The position numbers and the translations under genes are program-made. Shown in pieces: positions 42,658 to 51,724 of a DNA stretch of 64,000 bases. Each line of letters begins with the position of its first letter. The stretch's first letter is position 1. The stretch is from Thiodiazotropha sp040507225 (GTDB lineage: Bacteria > Pseudomonadota > Gammaproteobacteria > Chromatiales > Chromatiaceae): assembly GCA_040507225.1 (NCBI GenBank), contig JBEVVG010000001.1, positions 1,550,001 through 1,614,000 on the forward strand. Direction: 5' to 3'. A model generated the notes under the pieces. That model had not been told where the DNA came from and did not search any database. It was given only the letters and a program-made list of their open reading frames with translations.

Positions 42658-44412
42658 TTATTCCCTGAGCACAGCACCACTCAAAGTCATCTGCGGGAAG
42701 GGTATTTCCCAATCGTATGCACTGCACGCCTCAACGCACCAGCGTTGCAAGGCGCGTCTCAGGCGATTGTACAAATCCCCCAGGTCACCGCTGAAATCGG
42801 CAATTACACAGATGTCCAGTGACGAACTGTTGGCAGCCGCAAACTCCACTCTCAGGTTGAGCATTTGATCAGCGTACCCTTCTTCGCTCACCCTGCCACG
42901 GATGTACTCCTGAAGCATTTCCGGAATCCTGGTGGTGCTTTCCTGTTGATGCTTGTAACTGATGCCTATGATCTCCTTGAGGCGAAAATTCGTTGACAGG
43001 TTACGTGGCGAAGCTGCGAGAAAATCTGCGGTCTGGTAGGTGACTTGCGCCCCGCCCCGCTCAATCAACTGGACCAGTTCCTGGGAGATGCCGATCACCT
43101 TGCCCCGGACGCCGTCGTTGAGTAATACCCAATCGTCCCGCTTGCAGGGAAACCAGGGTTCCTCAGCGCGACATGGCCGGGATTTGAGGTCTACCAGTAG
43201 ATCCAGCGGCACCCGTTGTTTGATGTTCGCGGTCGGATTAACAAGCGCGCTGAATACGTTGATCTGCTCAACCAGCCAGGGAACCCCGTCAAGATTGATC
43301 CGCTCACCTTCCCGCACCGAGCCGATATTGAGAAACAACTGGATCTGGCTCATGTACCTGGGCAGGGTCTGGCGCAATGTCCAGGCAATTCCCAGCAACA
43401 GCAGAATGCTGAGACTGAACAACACCCAGTCTTCAACCAGATAGAACACGATCATGGGGCCGAGAATGATCAGGAACATGGTGGCCAGTCTGTGCAGCAG
43501 TTCCAGAAGGCGTACCTTGAAGCTGCGGTGTTTCTTCCGGAAACCGGGGAGATATCGCTGCATCGCGCGATAACTGAATCTCGATAGCAGCATGATGGCA
43601 AGTACCACCAGTAACGCCTCGGTGAGATAGAGCCCGCGTTTCTGGAAGAACGATTTGAGATAGCTCTGGGAGGCTTCCGTGAGCGACTCCTCAGACGCCA
43701 GCAATTCATCCAGTTGAAACTGGGTGGATTGTAATTCGCTCTGCATGAAATCCCGATTCTTTTCCAGGCTGGTTGCCATCAACCCCAGGTTGAGTTTGAG
43801 TTTCTCGTTCTGGGCCTGTTCCTTCAGCCGGTTCACGTTGCTCAATGCCGATGCGATCACTTCGAGCCGCTCGCTGTAGAAAGTGATTTTTTCTCTGAGC
43901 TCGGACTTCTTGCGAATCTTCGAAGTCATATCCTTCATTTCGTCGATCGCGGGTTTGAGCAGCGCAAACAGTTCCTCTTGAATATTGAACTTCTCCTCCT
44001 TTTCCTGTCGCAAAAGGTCCAGATCCACACCCGCCGAAAGATTCTCTAGATTGCGATTGGTCGCCTTCAGATTATCCTGGAGTTCCTTCAACTCACCCTG
44101 CAGGGCCTGTTTCTGTGCATCCGTGCCAGCCGCGGCGATCTGTTGATTGGTGGACTCGATATCCTGACGCAGACTTTCCTGAAGGGTCACCAGGTTCCTC
44201 AGGGTTTCAAGAACATTCCGACCTTTTTCAACACTTGGATTGACTTCCTCCTGTGCCTGGACGCCGGTCATACCCAGACAAGCGAGACCGAGAAATGAAA
44301 GAAACAGAATACGAAAGCGTTGTAGACCCAGTTTTTGACTCATAGCGCGTGCCCAGTTACCGATCACAGAACGAGATACCCACTGGTTCATGATCCATTC
44401 ACGAATCATCAA
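42658..44412 (-). CDS. MscS-family mechanosensitive-type membrane protein
   Basis: A 584-residue protein. The hydrophobic signal-like segment FRILFLSFLGLACLGMTGVQAQ is about residues 33-54; the true start may be ATG at 44343, which would place it at the N-terminus. A coiled-coil-rich periplasmic region (to about residue 265) is followed by membrane segments near 275-290, 310-330 and 335-350. The MscS beta-domain follows, with SVREGERINLDGVPWLVEQINVFSALV. The Gly/Ala-rich pore helix of MscS is poorly preserved (RYMSQIQLFLNIGSVREGE). A coiled-coil N-terminal extension of this kind occurs in MscK/MscM-type homologues. Whether it gates ions is uncertain. Confidence 0.78.
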   Translation of the reverse strand: MMIREWIMNQWVSRSVIGNWARAMSQKLGLQRFRILFLSFLGLACLGMTGVQAQEEVNPSVEKGRNVLETLRNLVTLQESLRQDIESTNQQIAAAGTDAQKQALQGELKELQDNLKATNRNLENLSAGVDLDLLRQEKEEKFNIQEELFALLKPAIDEMKDMTSKIRKKSELREKITFYSERLEVIASALSNVNRLKEQAQNEKLKLNLGLMATSLEKNRDFMQSELQSTQFQLDELLASEESLTEASQSYLKSFFQKRGLYLTEALLVVLAIMLLSRFSYRAMQRYLPGFRKKHRSFKVRLLELLHRLATMFLIILGPMIVFYLVEDWVLFSLSILLLLGIAWTLRQTLPRYMSQIQLFLNIGSVREGERINLDGVPWLVEQINVFSALVNPTANIKQRVPLDLLVDLKSRPCRAEEPWFPCKRDDWVLLNDGVRGKVIGISQELVQLIERGGAQVTYQTADFLAASPRNLSTNFRLKEIIGISYKHQQESTTRIPEMLQEYIRGRVSEEGYADQMLNLRVEFAAANSSSLDICVIADFSGDLGDLYNRLRRALQRWCVEACSAYDWEIPFPQMTLSGAVLRE

Positions 44413-44902
44413 ACCTTCATGATATTGTCACAATGATACTACCAACCCGCGATTCGTGGGGCTGCAGACGTGCATCCAGCAAAAACCGGTGGAGGCCCGC
44501 CATCACCCATACCCTGAATTTATCCATAAATAATTTATGGATAATTATTGAACAGGATTAGATTCCCATTGCCACACCGGACGACTTTTTTGACGTACAA
44601 TCCCAGCATCAGGGCGAAGGACTGAAACGTACCCTGAAGACCTTCTTAGAGAAATGATGGAACCATGAGCACCTATTTTCCGCGTAGGATATATTCATAT
44701 ATCCAACTGATTAACATACTTATTTTATTCTCATTCCAGATCCTTTGGCGTAATCGTCTGAACACGTCCCCGCATCATCCGCGATGCCTCTCTCCCCGTT
44801 TGAGCATCCTGTCGATTCCCTAACATGCCCTCGATCAGCTGGTTTACGAGAAACCGAAATATCTGTACCAATCCTGGACATGCCCCATTTGGATTAGCCG
44901 AC
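44413..44902. other. 490-bp AT-rich regulatory gap with two inverted repeats
   Basis: The gap separates the leftward channel gene from the rightward TonB receptor gene. TTATCCATAAA and TTTATGGATAA (44520-44544) form a perfect 11-bp inverted repeat with a 3-nt centre; GGATATA/TATATCC (44687-44704) forms a 7-bp repeat with a 4-nt centre. A 52-codon frame from ATG 44665 to TAA 44823 has a hydrophobic middle but no clear ribosome-binding site or motif. I read the gap as promoter and operator DNA for the receptor operon. Confidence 0.45.
44520..44544. promoter_or_regulatory. Perfect 11-bp inverted repeat, candidate operator
   Basis: TTATCCATAAA-TAA-TTTATGGATAA. No U-tract follows on either strand, so a protein-binding site is likelier than a terminator. 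It lies 383 bp before the TonB receptor start and 108 bp before the channel gene start. Confidence 0.4.
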
Positions 44903-46990
44903 ATGTTGAATGATATTGTGAAGCGACTGGCCCTATTCCTGATTGCCTTGATCCCATCGCTCAGCTACGCCGCTCAGGATGATGAACTCGACGCGTACCT
45001 CTCCATGACGATCGAGGAATTGATGGAACTGGAGGTCACAATCTCAACCAACACACGGCAGAACCTGAAGCAGGCACCTTCGACCGTGACGGTTCTCACG
45101 GCCAATGACTTCAAGGCAACCGGTGCAACGAATCTTGTAGACCTTCTGGAGGCCGTACCCGGATTGCATATTCGCATGAACCCGTTCGGCTACCGCCCAA
45201 TGGTGCAATTCCGCGGCGCCAAAGCACAACAGACACTCCTGATGATCAACGGTGAACCCATGCGTGACCTGCTATGGGGATTCGGGATCTATTGGAAGGG
45301 TCTGCCTGCCAGCATCATAGATCGGGTTGAAATCATCCGCGGTCCCGGCTCTGCTCTGTTCGGAGCCGATGCCTCCGCGGGTGTGATCAATGTCATTACA
45401 AAAACCGCAGCCGGTATCGACAGCAACGAATTTGGACTTCGCAAGGGAAGCTTCGACACGGATACCGGGTGGTTACAACTCAGCGACGAGTGGAACGATT
45501 TCAATTTCGGGCTCACCCTGGACCTCTTTAATACGCAAGGACCTGATATCCATATCCAGGAAGACTATCAGTCGAGGTTTGACGCGGAACATGACACCCA
45601 GAGCTCCCTGGCGCCCGGTTATGCCGAGTTTGGATGGAAAAACCGGGACATCCGGTTTTCACTGACACGCATGGACTGGCAACTGTTAGTCGATTACACC
45701 AATCAGAGCGAAGTACAAACCGGTTTGACCGGCGCGGGCATCATCGACCCAGTGACAGAAGGCGAATCCAGCCGCTTCAACCTCGCTCTCAAATATAATA
45801 ACGAGGACTATAGCGATGACTGGTCACTCTATTCCGAGTTACGATACCAAAACCTGAAATACGATTCCGGAGATGGATTTCAGGAAATTCCACCCGGCTT
45901 TCTTGGTTCATCGAGCCAGTTTGCCTTGATCAACAAACTGCGTTCATCCGAGCGAAGGCTAAGCTTTGAACTCAGTAGCCTATACAAAGGATTGGAGCAT
46001 CAGGAAATCCAGGTCGGTGCCGGATACAGCCATCAGGATCCCTACCGTCTGGAACAATATACCAACGGCATATATGTCTCCGGAACCTTCATACCCATCG
46101 AAGACGGATTCCTTGATTTGAGCGAAGTATCGAATGCGATACCGCCTGAGAAAACCCGTATCAGCAAACACGTATACCTTCAGGATATCGTGCAACTGAG
46201 TGAAGGATGGGAACTCACCGCGGGCTTACGCTATGACCTGTATTCTGATTTCGGTAACAGCTACAACCCTCGCGCAGCACTGGTTTGGAACACCACCAGA
46301 AAACTGACTACAAAGTTGCTCTATGGACGCGCTTTCAGACCGCCTTCATACCGGGAACTCTATGCCTTGACTGCAGACGCTCTACCCAACCCCGATCTCA
46401 AACCCGAACGCTCCGAAACCTGGGAACTGGCCTTGTCCTATCTGGTAAGCAGAGACCTCAGCTTTGGTATGAATCTGTTTCAATATGAGCAACAGGACAT
46501 CATCAGCAAGGCGCCGATCAACCCGAACAGCACTCTCAGACAGTACGTGAATATTGGTGAGCACACCATCCATGGGATTGAAATCGAGGCCATGTGGCAA
46601 CCTTTAAAAACTCTCAAGCTCTCCGGAAACTATACCTACAGACAACAGGATGAAACCCCATACCGGGCCGTAGACGAACCGGATCAGGATGCTTATCTCA
46701 GGATTGACTGGTCACTGCGTAAAGACTGGCAATGGAATTTTCAATCAAACTGGATTGGCGAACGAATCCGTACCGAAACAGATACCCGGGATGATCTCGA
46801 GGACTACACCATTTCCGATACAACCGTGCGATATCTCGGCATGAAAAATCTGGAGTTCTGTCTATCCATAAGAAACATCTTCGACACCGAGGCGTATGAC
46901 TACACATCTGCAACGCTACCGGGCGATCTGCCGCTACCCGGGCGAAATCTGTATGCAGAAATTCGCTATTTACCCAATCAACCCGATTAA
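44903..46990 (+). CDS. TonB-dependent outer-membrane receptor
   Basis: A 695-residue protein. The ATG at 44903 gives a good signal peptide (RLALFLIALIPSLSYA); the frame extends to 44825 without it. The TonB-box/plug region has VTISTNTRQNLKQAPSTVTVLTANDF, LVDLLEAVPGLHIR, VQFRGAKAQQTLLMINGEPM and IDRVEIIRGPGSALFGADASAGVINVITKTA. The barrel contains the usual family marks ALVWNTTRKLTTKLLYGRAFRPPSYRELY and PDLKPERSETWELAL. The substrate is unknown (siderophore, cobalamin and others are possible). It is the first gene of an operon with a YfiR protein and a hybrid histidine kinase, an arrangement suggesting signalling as well as uptake. Confidence 0.93.
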   Translation: MLNDIVKRLALFLIALIPSLSYAAQDDELDAYLSMTIEELMELEVTISTNTRQNLKQAPSTVTVLTANDFKATGATNLVDLLEAVPGLHIRMNPFGYRPMVQFRGAKAQQTLLMINGEPMRDLLWGFGIYWKGLPASIIDRVEIIRGPGSALFGADASAGVINVITKTAAGIDSNEFGLRKGSFDTDTGWLQLSDEWNDFNFGLTLDLFNTQGPDIHIQEDYQSRFDAEHDTQSSLAPGYAEFGWKNRDIRFSLTRMDWQLLVDYTNQSEVQTGLTGAGIIDPVTEGESSRFNLALKYNNEDYSDDWSLYSELRYQNLKYDSGDGFQEIPPGFLGSSSQFALINKLRSSERRLSFELSSLYKGLEHQEIQVGAGYSHQDPYRLEQYTNGIYVSGTFIPIEDGFLDLSEVSNAIPPEKTRISKHVYLQDIVQLSEGWELTAGLRYDLYSDFGNSYNPRAALVWNTTRKLTTKLLYGRAFRPPSYRELYALTADALPNPDLKPERSETWELALSYLVSRDLSFGMNLFQYEQQDIISKAPINPNSTLRQYVNIGEHTIHGIEIEAMWQPLKTLKLSGNYTYRQQDETPYRAVDEPDQDAYLRIDWSLRKDWQWNFQSNWIGERIRTETDTRDDLEDYTISDTTVRYLGMKNLEFCLSIRNIFDTEAYDYTSATLPGDLPLPGRNLYAEIRYLPNQPD

Positions 46991-47013
46991 CCGCCTTGGA
47001 CGGAAGCCCATCC

Positions 47014-47571
47014 GTGTCGATACGTTTGATACTAACAATCCTGGTGACGATTGCCTGCTGGGGCCATGCCCCACCAGCCGTTGCAGAAGACCCGGATACG
47101 AATGCCGATCTGCTGAAAGCGGTTTTTATCTATAATTTCGCCAAATTCACCCGCTGGCCTGATGATGCGAATCGACCGAATCCAAGCGCACTCAGCATCT
47201 GCATTCTTGGCAGCGATGAAGTCAGCCGGTCTCTGCCACGATTGAGTGGACGCACCATTCAGGGCAGGACACTGAATGTCATTGATGCCCCATCAGAACC
47301 GATCGATCCTCATCAATGTCAGATACTTTACATCGCCAACAACCCAGCCTGCGACTACCGCAAATTATTCCATTCACTGGCAGGCCTGCCGGTCCTGACG
47401 GTCAGCCAAACAGCGGGGTTCACCCGAAATGGGGGTATGGTTGAGCTCAGGCAAAGCGGGGATAAAATCAGAATCATCATTAATCGGGGTGAGACACTGC
47501 ATGCCGGCCTGACTGTAAGCGCCCGTCTTCTCAACGTGGCCACAGTGATCGATACCGGTGATGAACCATGA
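47014..47571 (+). CDS. YfiR family periplasmic protein
   Basis: A 185-residue protein with a signal peptide (LILTILVTIACWGHAPPAVA). The core LLKAVFIYNFAKFTRWPDD, LSICILGSDEVSR, CQILYIANN, LPVLTVSQTAGFTRNGGMVELRQSGDKIRIIINRGETLHAGLTVSARLLNVA is typical of YfiR/DUF4154. In Pseudomonas YfiR is a periplasmic repressor of the cyclase YfiN; here it probably contacts the sensor of the kinase encoded next. The GTG at 47014 is chosen (GGACGGA upstream, signal peptide at the N-terminus); TTG at 46996 is possible. It overlaps the kinase gene by 4 bp (ATGA). Confidence 0.9.
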   Translation: MSIRLILTILVTIACWGHAPPAVAEDPDTNADLLKAVFIYNFAKFTRWPDDANRPNPSALSICILGSDEVSRSLPRLSGRTIQGRTLNVIDAPSEPIDPHQCQILYIANNPACDYRKLFHSLAGLPVLTVSQTAGFTRNGGMVELRQSGDKIRIIINRGETLHAGLTVSARLLNVATVIDTGDEP

Positions 47572-49895
47572 AACTACTGACCAACGCATCAATAAAACAG
47601 AAACTTGTGACCATGATTCTGGCAACGGTGACATCCGTATTGCTGCTCAGCCTCATTTTATTCATCGTCCTGGAGATCAAGACCACCCACACCGAAACCG
47701 TCACACGCATGCAGGCGCTGGCAACCCTGCTGGGTGCAAACAGCAGTGCCGCCCTCGCCTTTCAGGACAAACAGACTGCCGACGACATCCTCTCCACGCT
47801 CAGCACTCAGAATGAGGTAACCCGCGCGTCGATTCATTTTCCCGACGGCCGAACATTCGCAGAATACGCATCCACCCTTGCGAAGGTCCCGGTAAACCAG
47901 GAAGCAACAGGCAGGTTCATTCCTGACCTCATAACCGTCGAGCAACCGATTCAACTGGATGGTGAAATAATCGGCTACTTTCATATCACGGGCGACTTGC
48001 GCAACGCTCAGAAACGCCTCATCAAACAGTCACTGCTCTTCATCAGTGTTTTTCTTGTGTCCATGCTCCTCGCCCTGGCGCTTTCGAACCGCTTCCAAAG
48101 AATCGTATCTGTTCCCATCCGACAACTCAGGAGTCACATGGCTGTAGTGGCTACGCAACGAAATTTCTCAGTTCGCGCACGCAGAACGAGTAATGATGAA
48201 CTCGGAGACCTGGTTGACGGCTTCAATGACATGCTCGACAGAATTGAAACTTATGAAAAGGAGTTGACCAACTACCAGCAGGATCTGGAACACCTGGTGG
48301 CCGAACGCACCCAGGAACTTGAATGGGCAAAGGAAGGCGCTGAAGCGGCGAGCCAGGCCAAAAGTGATTTTCTCGCCACCATGAGCCATGAAATCCGCAC
48401 ACCGATGGGCGGGGTCATTGGTTTTGCGCACTTGCTGGAGAAAACCAACCTGGAACCCCAGCAGGCGGAGTATCTCGGCATCATCATCAATTCAGCCAAT
48501 AACCTGTTGGACATCATCGATGACATACTCGACTTCTCTAAAATGGAAGCTGGAAAAATCAGTCTCGACAACACCAATTTCGTGTTCGAGTCGCTGATCA
48601 ATGGGGTCCGCGTTTTATTCACTCCGAAGGCAACTGACAAGGGATTGCGTTTGATAACACAAGTCGACGAGAATGTTCCAAAAATACTTCACGGAGACCC
48701 ATCCCGCCTGAGACAGATACTTATCAACCTGGTGGGAAACGCCATCAAGTTCACCGCTCAGGGCGAGGTGAGCCTGAAGGTCTCGAAAATCAATCAAAAG
48801 AATGACCGGATTGGCCTGCGCTTCACTATCCAGGATACGGGAATCGGTATCAGCCAGGAGCAGCAGGACAGACTCTTTCAGCCGTTTCAGCAATGCGACA
48901 GTTCGATTACCCGTCACTACGGAGGCACTGGCCTGGGGTTGGTGATCGCCAAACGTCTGGCTACCCTGATGGGTGGTCGTATCACACTGTCCAGCCGTTC
49001 GGGACACGGCTCGACCTTTAACGTTCTGATATACCTCTCGCTCCCACACCACAGCGATGGGACGCTGAGCCTGACCGAAACTCCTGAAAACTCTGATCAG
49101 AGCGATCACCCTCCTGGCTCCCGCCTGAAGGGTCTACAGATCCTCGCTGTCGATGACAGTAATGTAAACCTGATACTGGCGAAGACCCTGCTGCACAACG
49201 AAGGCGCCGATGTGGTTGCCGTAACCAGTGCGAAAGAGGCGTTACAGCACATCAAACAGTCCAGCTTCGACATCATTCTCATGGATCTCGAAATGCCGAA
49301 TATGAGCGGCATAGAAGCGGTCAGGCAGATCAAGACAATCAGTGGCCAGGTCGAGGATACGCCGATTATTGCGGTCACGGCTCATGTGCTGCCGGAAAAA
49401 AGAACCGAAGTGCTCGACGCAGGGATGAACGATCTGCTGACCAAACCCTATCTTCCCGATCAACTCTATTCGATCATTTTGAAGTGGTGCCGACAGAAGC
49501 AAAATCCAGGCCTCAGCGAGGCACAAGTTCACTCAAAGAACGAGGTGCAGATCTACGACCGGGAAGCCGCGTTGATCAGCGTTGCAGGCAACCAGGAAGC
49601 CGCGAGGAGCGCTCTCAGGGACTTTCTCAGCAACCTGCCAGAACTCGAAGCGGCTATCGAACAGGCCAGAACAAGCAGTGACTATGCATTGCTCTTCGAA
49701 ACCGTCCATAAACTTGCCGGACTGGCCAGTGGCAGTGGAGCTCCACTGATTCAGAGCTCTGCCATGTATCTGAAAGCCATCCTGAAACGCGAGCCGAGGC
49801 CCTATGAAGAGATCGGGCAAATGGTGGAGGAACTGTTGCAACATACTCGAGAATTCAACAGGAAATTCTCGAGTATGGACCCGGGAGAGTCTTGA
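47568..49895 (+). CDS. Hybrid sensor histidine kinase with REC and HPt domains
   Basis: A 775-residue inner-membrane kinase. Two membrane segments (about 15-37 and 150-172) bracket a periplasmic CHASE8-like sensor. A HAMP domain follows (RIVSVPIRQLRSHMAVVATQ), a coiled coil, the H-box SHEIRTPMGGVIGFAHLLE (His about residue 275), ATPase boxes LVGNAIKFTAQGEV, DTGIGISQEQQDRLFQPF and GGTGLGLVIAKRL. A receiver domain has phospho-acceptor Asp in IILMDLEMPNMSG and LLTKPY. A C-terminal HPt has VHKLAGLASGS. A full phosphorelay is thus in one chain; no response regulator gene is adjacent. Signal input probably comes through YfiR and the TonB receptor encoded upstream. Confidence 0.95.
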   Translation: MKLLTNASIKQKLVTMILATVTSVLLLSLILFIVLEIKTTHTETVTRMQALATLLGANSSAALAFQDKQTADDILSTLSTQNEVTRASIHFPDGRTFAEYASTLAKVPVNQEATGRFIPDLITVEQPIQLDGEIIGYFHITGDLRNAQKRLIKQSLLFISVFLVSMLLALALSNRFQRIVSVPIRQLRSHMAVVATQRNFSVRARRTSNDELGDLVDGFNDMLDRIETYEKELTNYQQDLEHLVAERTQELEWAKEGAEAASQAKSDFLATMSHEIRTPMGGVIGFAHLLEKTNLEPQQAEYLGIIINSANNLLDIIDDILDFSKMEAGKISLDNTNFVFESLINGVRVLFTPKATDKGLRLITQVDENVPKILHGDPSRLRQILINLVGNAIKFTAQGEVSLKVSKINQKNDRIGLRFTIQDTGIGISQEQQDRLFQPFQQCDSSITRHYGGTGLGLVIAKRLATLMGGRITLSSRSGHGSTFNVLIYLSLPHHSDGTLSLTETPENSDQSDHPPGSRLKGLQILAVDDSNVNLILAKTLLHNEGADVVAVTSAKEALQHIKQSSFDIILMDLEMPNMSGIEAVRQIKTISGQVEDTPIIAVTAHVLPEKRTEVLDAGMNDLLTKPYLPDQLYSIILKWCRQKQNPGLSEAQVHSKNEVQIYDREAALISVAGNQEAARSALRDFLSNLPELEAAIEQARTSSDYALLFETVHKLAGLASGSGAPLIQSSAMYLKAILKREPRPYEEIGQMVEELLQHTREFNRKFSSMDPGES

Positions 49896-49910
49896 GAAAA
49901 CTTTTCTCCG

Positions 49911-50621
49911 CTACTTCCTGCGGCGGGCGAAGCCCAGGAATCCGATCAACCCGCCCCCCAGCAGCAATACCGTGGAAGGCTCGGGTACCGCGACGGTATC
50001 ACCCGATGACGGATCCGAAGAGATCAGATCCCAGTCGCCCACGTCACCCGAGCGAACGGCCCAGGCATATTGCAGGGCGCCTTTCTGTTCCGCGAACTGA
50101 AGCGCGGTATAGGTATAGAAGGTCCAGGCCACATCATCACGCAGGGCGTATTCCTGGTTCAGCCAGTAGTAATCGTTGAAGTCTGCCGCCTGAAGGTTGA
50201 TAAAAGGACCCGTATTAACCACGCCGCCTTGAACGGGGTTGCCGAGGGTATCGAACCAGAGGCTGGCCATCTCACTGTAAATTGTGGAGCCATCGGTGGT
50301 CTGCACATCGTAGCCACAATCCGTTCCGGACGTCGCAAAATCACAGCCAGGATTTCCGGTATCCACCATGCTGGGCAAGCGCCAGTCGTCATACCCCTGA
50401 AAAACCAGACCTTCGACCCATAACATGGCATCATTCCAGGTCATGGCGCCGTTGTTCGCAGCGCCCAGAGTTCCCGCATAGTTGGCATCCTGCATCCAGG
50501 TCAGGTTCAAAACGTCGTCATAGATCAGACCGTTCCCCCGGTCAATCAGAGTGGCATTGGCCGATGTCGACAAAATCAGCAGGCCTGCTGTAAGGCTCAT
50601 CCCTTTGATAAACGAAATCAT
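49911..50621 (-). CDS. PEP-CTERM protein with DUF1566 (Lcl) domain
   Basis: A 236-residue secreted protein with a signal peptide (SLTAGLLILSTSANATLID). The DUF1566/Lcl-like domain spans most of it: IYDDVLNLTWMQDANYAG, MTWNDAMLWVEGLVFQGYDDWRLPS and YYWLNQEYA ... QYAWAVRSGDVGDW. The C-terminus is a textbook sorting signal: VPEPSTVLLLGGGLIGFLGF plus ARRRK. It should be processed by an exosortase encoded elsewhere. Its stop faces the stop of the hybrid kinase 15 bp away. Second PEP-CTERM protein of the window. Confidence 0.93.
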   Translation of the reverse strand: MISFIKGMSLTAGLLILSTSANATLIDRGNGLIYDDVLNLTWMQDANYAGTLGAANNGAMTWNDAMLWVEGLVFQGYDDWRLPSMVDTGNPGCDFATSGTDCGYDVQTTDGSTIYSEMASLWFDTLGNPVQGGVVNTGPFINLQAADFNDYYWLNQEYALRDDVAWTFYTYTALQFAEQKGALQYAWAVRSGDVGDWDLISSDPSSGDTVAVPEPSTVLLLGGGLIGFLGFARRRK

Positions 50622-51033
50622 ATGACTTCCCCCGAATACGGTTCCTTGTTGATACTTTCCCGAGTCAGCTGATGCGCCGACTCACCCCATAATTTGGATA
50701 CAGGTTACCGTCAGTTCTTATGAAAACTTCCGTGTCGATTTACACTGATGACGGTACTTCCAGAATTATAATCTTAACGCAACATGACTACAGAAGACAA
50801 TTTCGTGACATCACTGAAAGACGGTCTTACCGATAGATAATATCTATTGCTATCAGATAATTACAAACTAACGCCGCCCATTCACAAGGGTGTCTGTCAA
50901 GACTTGAAACACAAAAAAACCCGACTTGCGCCACACTTTTGAGACGCCAGCCGGGTGTTCATTATCAGCCACTGTCAATTAAACGTCGTTGAATGGTTTT
51001 CGGTCCCATTGGCTGTACGATGGCACAGGGCAC
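50622..51033. other. Intergenic region with PEP-CTERM promoter and a terminator
   Basis: A 412-bp gap between two leftward genes. The AT-rich 50690-50880 part is the likely promoter region of the PEP-CTERM gene. At 50912-50956 it holds the terminator of the gene to the right. No coding frame is credible. Confidence 0.45.
50912..50956 (-). terminator. Rho-independent terminator of the 51034-51444 gene
   Basis: On the minus strand ACCCGGCT pairs with AGTCGGGT (one G-U), with a 22-nt intervening region containing a second GGCG element, and TTTTTTTG follows. Confidence 0.65.
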
Positions 51034-51444
51034 CTACCGATCGAAATGTTTGATCATACCGCTCTTCGCATACTTGTCATGGTAGATCACATAGCGGTAG
51101 ATATCGTTTTCAGACAGTTCCCTGATCAATTCACTGTTCTCATCCAAGCGGCGGTCCAAACGCCCATATTCTCGTCTGCTCAAGCGCCCATCCTTTGCAA
51201 AACGTACGGCCTGGCGCTCAATCTCCCTCAGTTTCTTCAGCACCAGACTGCGTTCATCGGGACTGAGCCGGTGTTTTTCGAATCCATGCTCGATACGATC
51301 GTACTGACGATCGATACGATTCTCGATGCGCATCTCCCGACCCGGATCCCGATGTTCCGGTTGATCGTGATATCCCGCCATAACCGGGGAAGACAGCAAC
51401 AGTACCAGACTGCCGATAAACAGATTTTTGTAGGTTTTTTTCAT
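51034..51444 (-). CDS. Small periplasmic, highly charged protein
   Basis: A 136-residue protein with a signal peptide (NLFIGSLVLLLSSPVMAGYH). The mature part is very rich in Arg, Asp, Glu and His and helical: ENRIDRQYDRIEHGFEKHRLSPDERSLV and AVRFAKDGRLSRREYGRLDRRLDENS. The alternation LSPDER ... DGRLSRREYGRLDRRLD is like EF-hand-type or LTXXQ-like helical pairs, but no loop matches a calcium-binding consensus convincingly. No family assigned. Its own terminator follows. Confidence 0.7.
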   Translation of the reverse strand: MKKTYKNLFIGSLVLLLSSPVMAGYHDQPEHRDPGREMRIENRIDRQYDRIEHGFEKHRLSPDERSLVLKKLREIERQAVRFAKDGRLSRREYGRLDRRLDENSELIRELSENDIYRYVIYHDKYAKSGMIKHFDR

Positions 51445-51681
51445 TGCATTCGCTCCAAGGTCATTGGTTTGCCTGTTTGACGATTTCAGAATACACCGCC
51501 GTTACTGAACGCAAACTGAACGACAAACACGGCCGATCCCGTTGATCTTAGGGTCTCCGCAACCACGATTTGATCCGCATGCCCCGGGTAGCGCTCCCCT
51601 GCCGGGCATTCAGCGCGGTATGGATTCCTTTGCGCATGTTTTTTCACCCGGGGATCATCGGTCATGGACATGCGCTCGGGT

Positions 51682-51687
51682 TATAAT
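51682..51687 (+). promoter_or_regulatory. Consensus -10 box before the SH3-domain gene
   Basis: A perfect TATAAT at 51682-51687 lies 37 bp before the ATG at 51725. The -35 region is weak (CGGTCA at 17-bp spacing). Confidence 0.5.
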
Positions 51688-51724
51688 CTTGTTTCACCTC
51701 AGATCCAACAGGTAATGGATACCC

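Noticed and set aside
44720..44745. Fur-box-like sequence before the TonB receptor
   Set aside because: The stretch TTATTTTATTCTCATTCC has only loose similarity to GATAATGATAATCATTATC; any AT-rich promoter would score similarly.
50675..50700. Sigma-54 promoter before the second PEP-CTERM gene
   Set aside because: A GG-N10-GC spacing exists on the minus strand, but the flanking bases do not match TGGCAC...TTGC, and the first PEP-CTERM gene has no equivalent.
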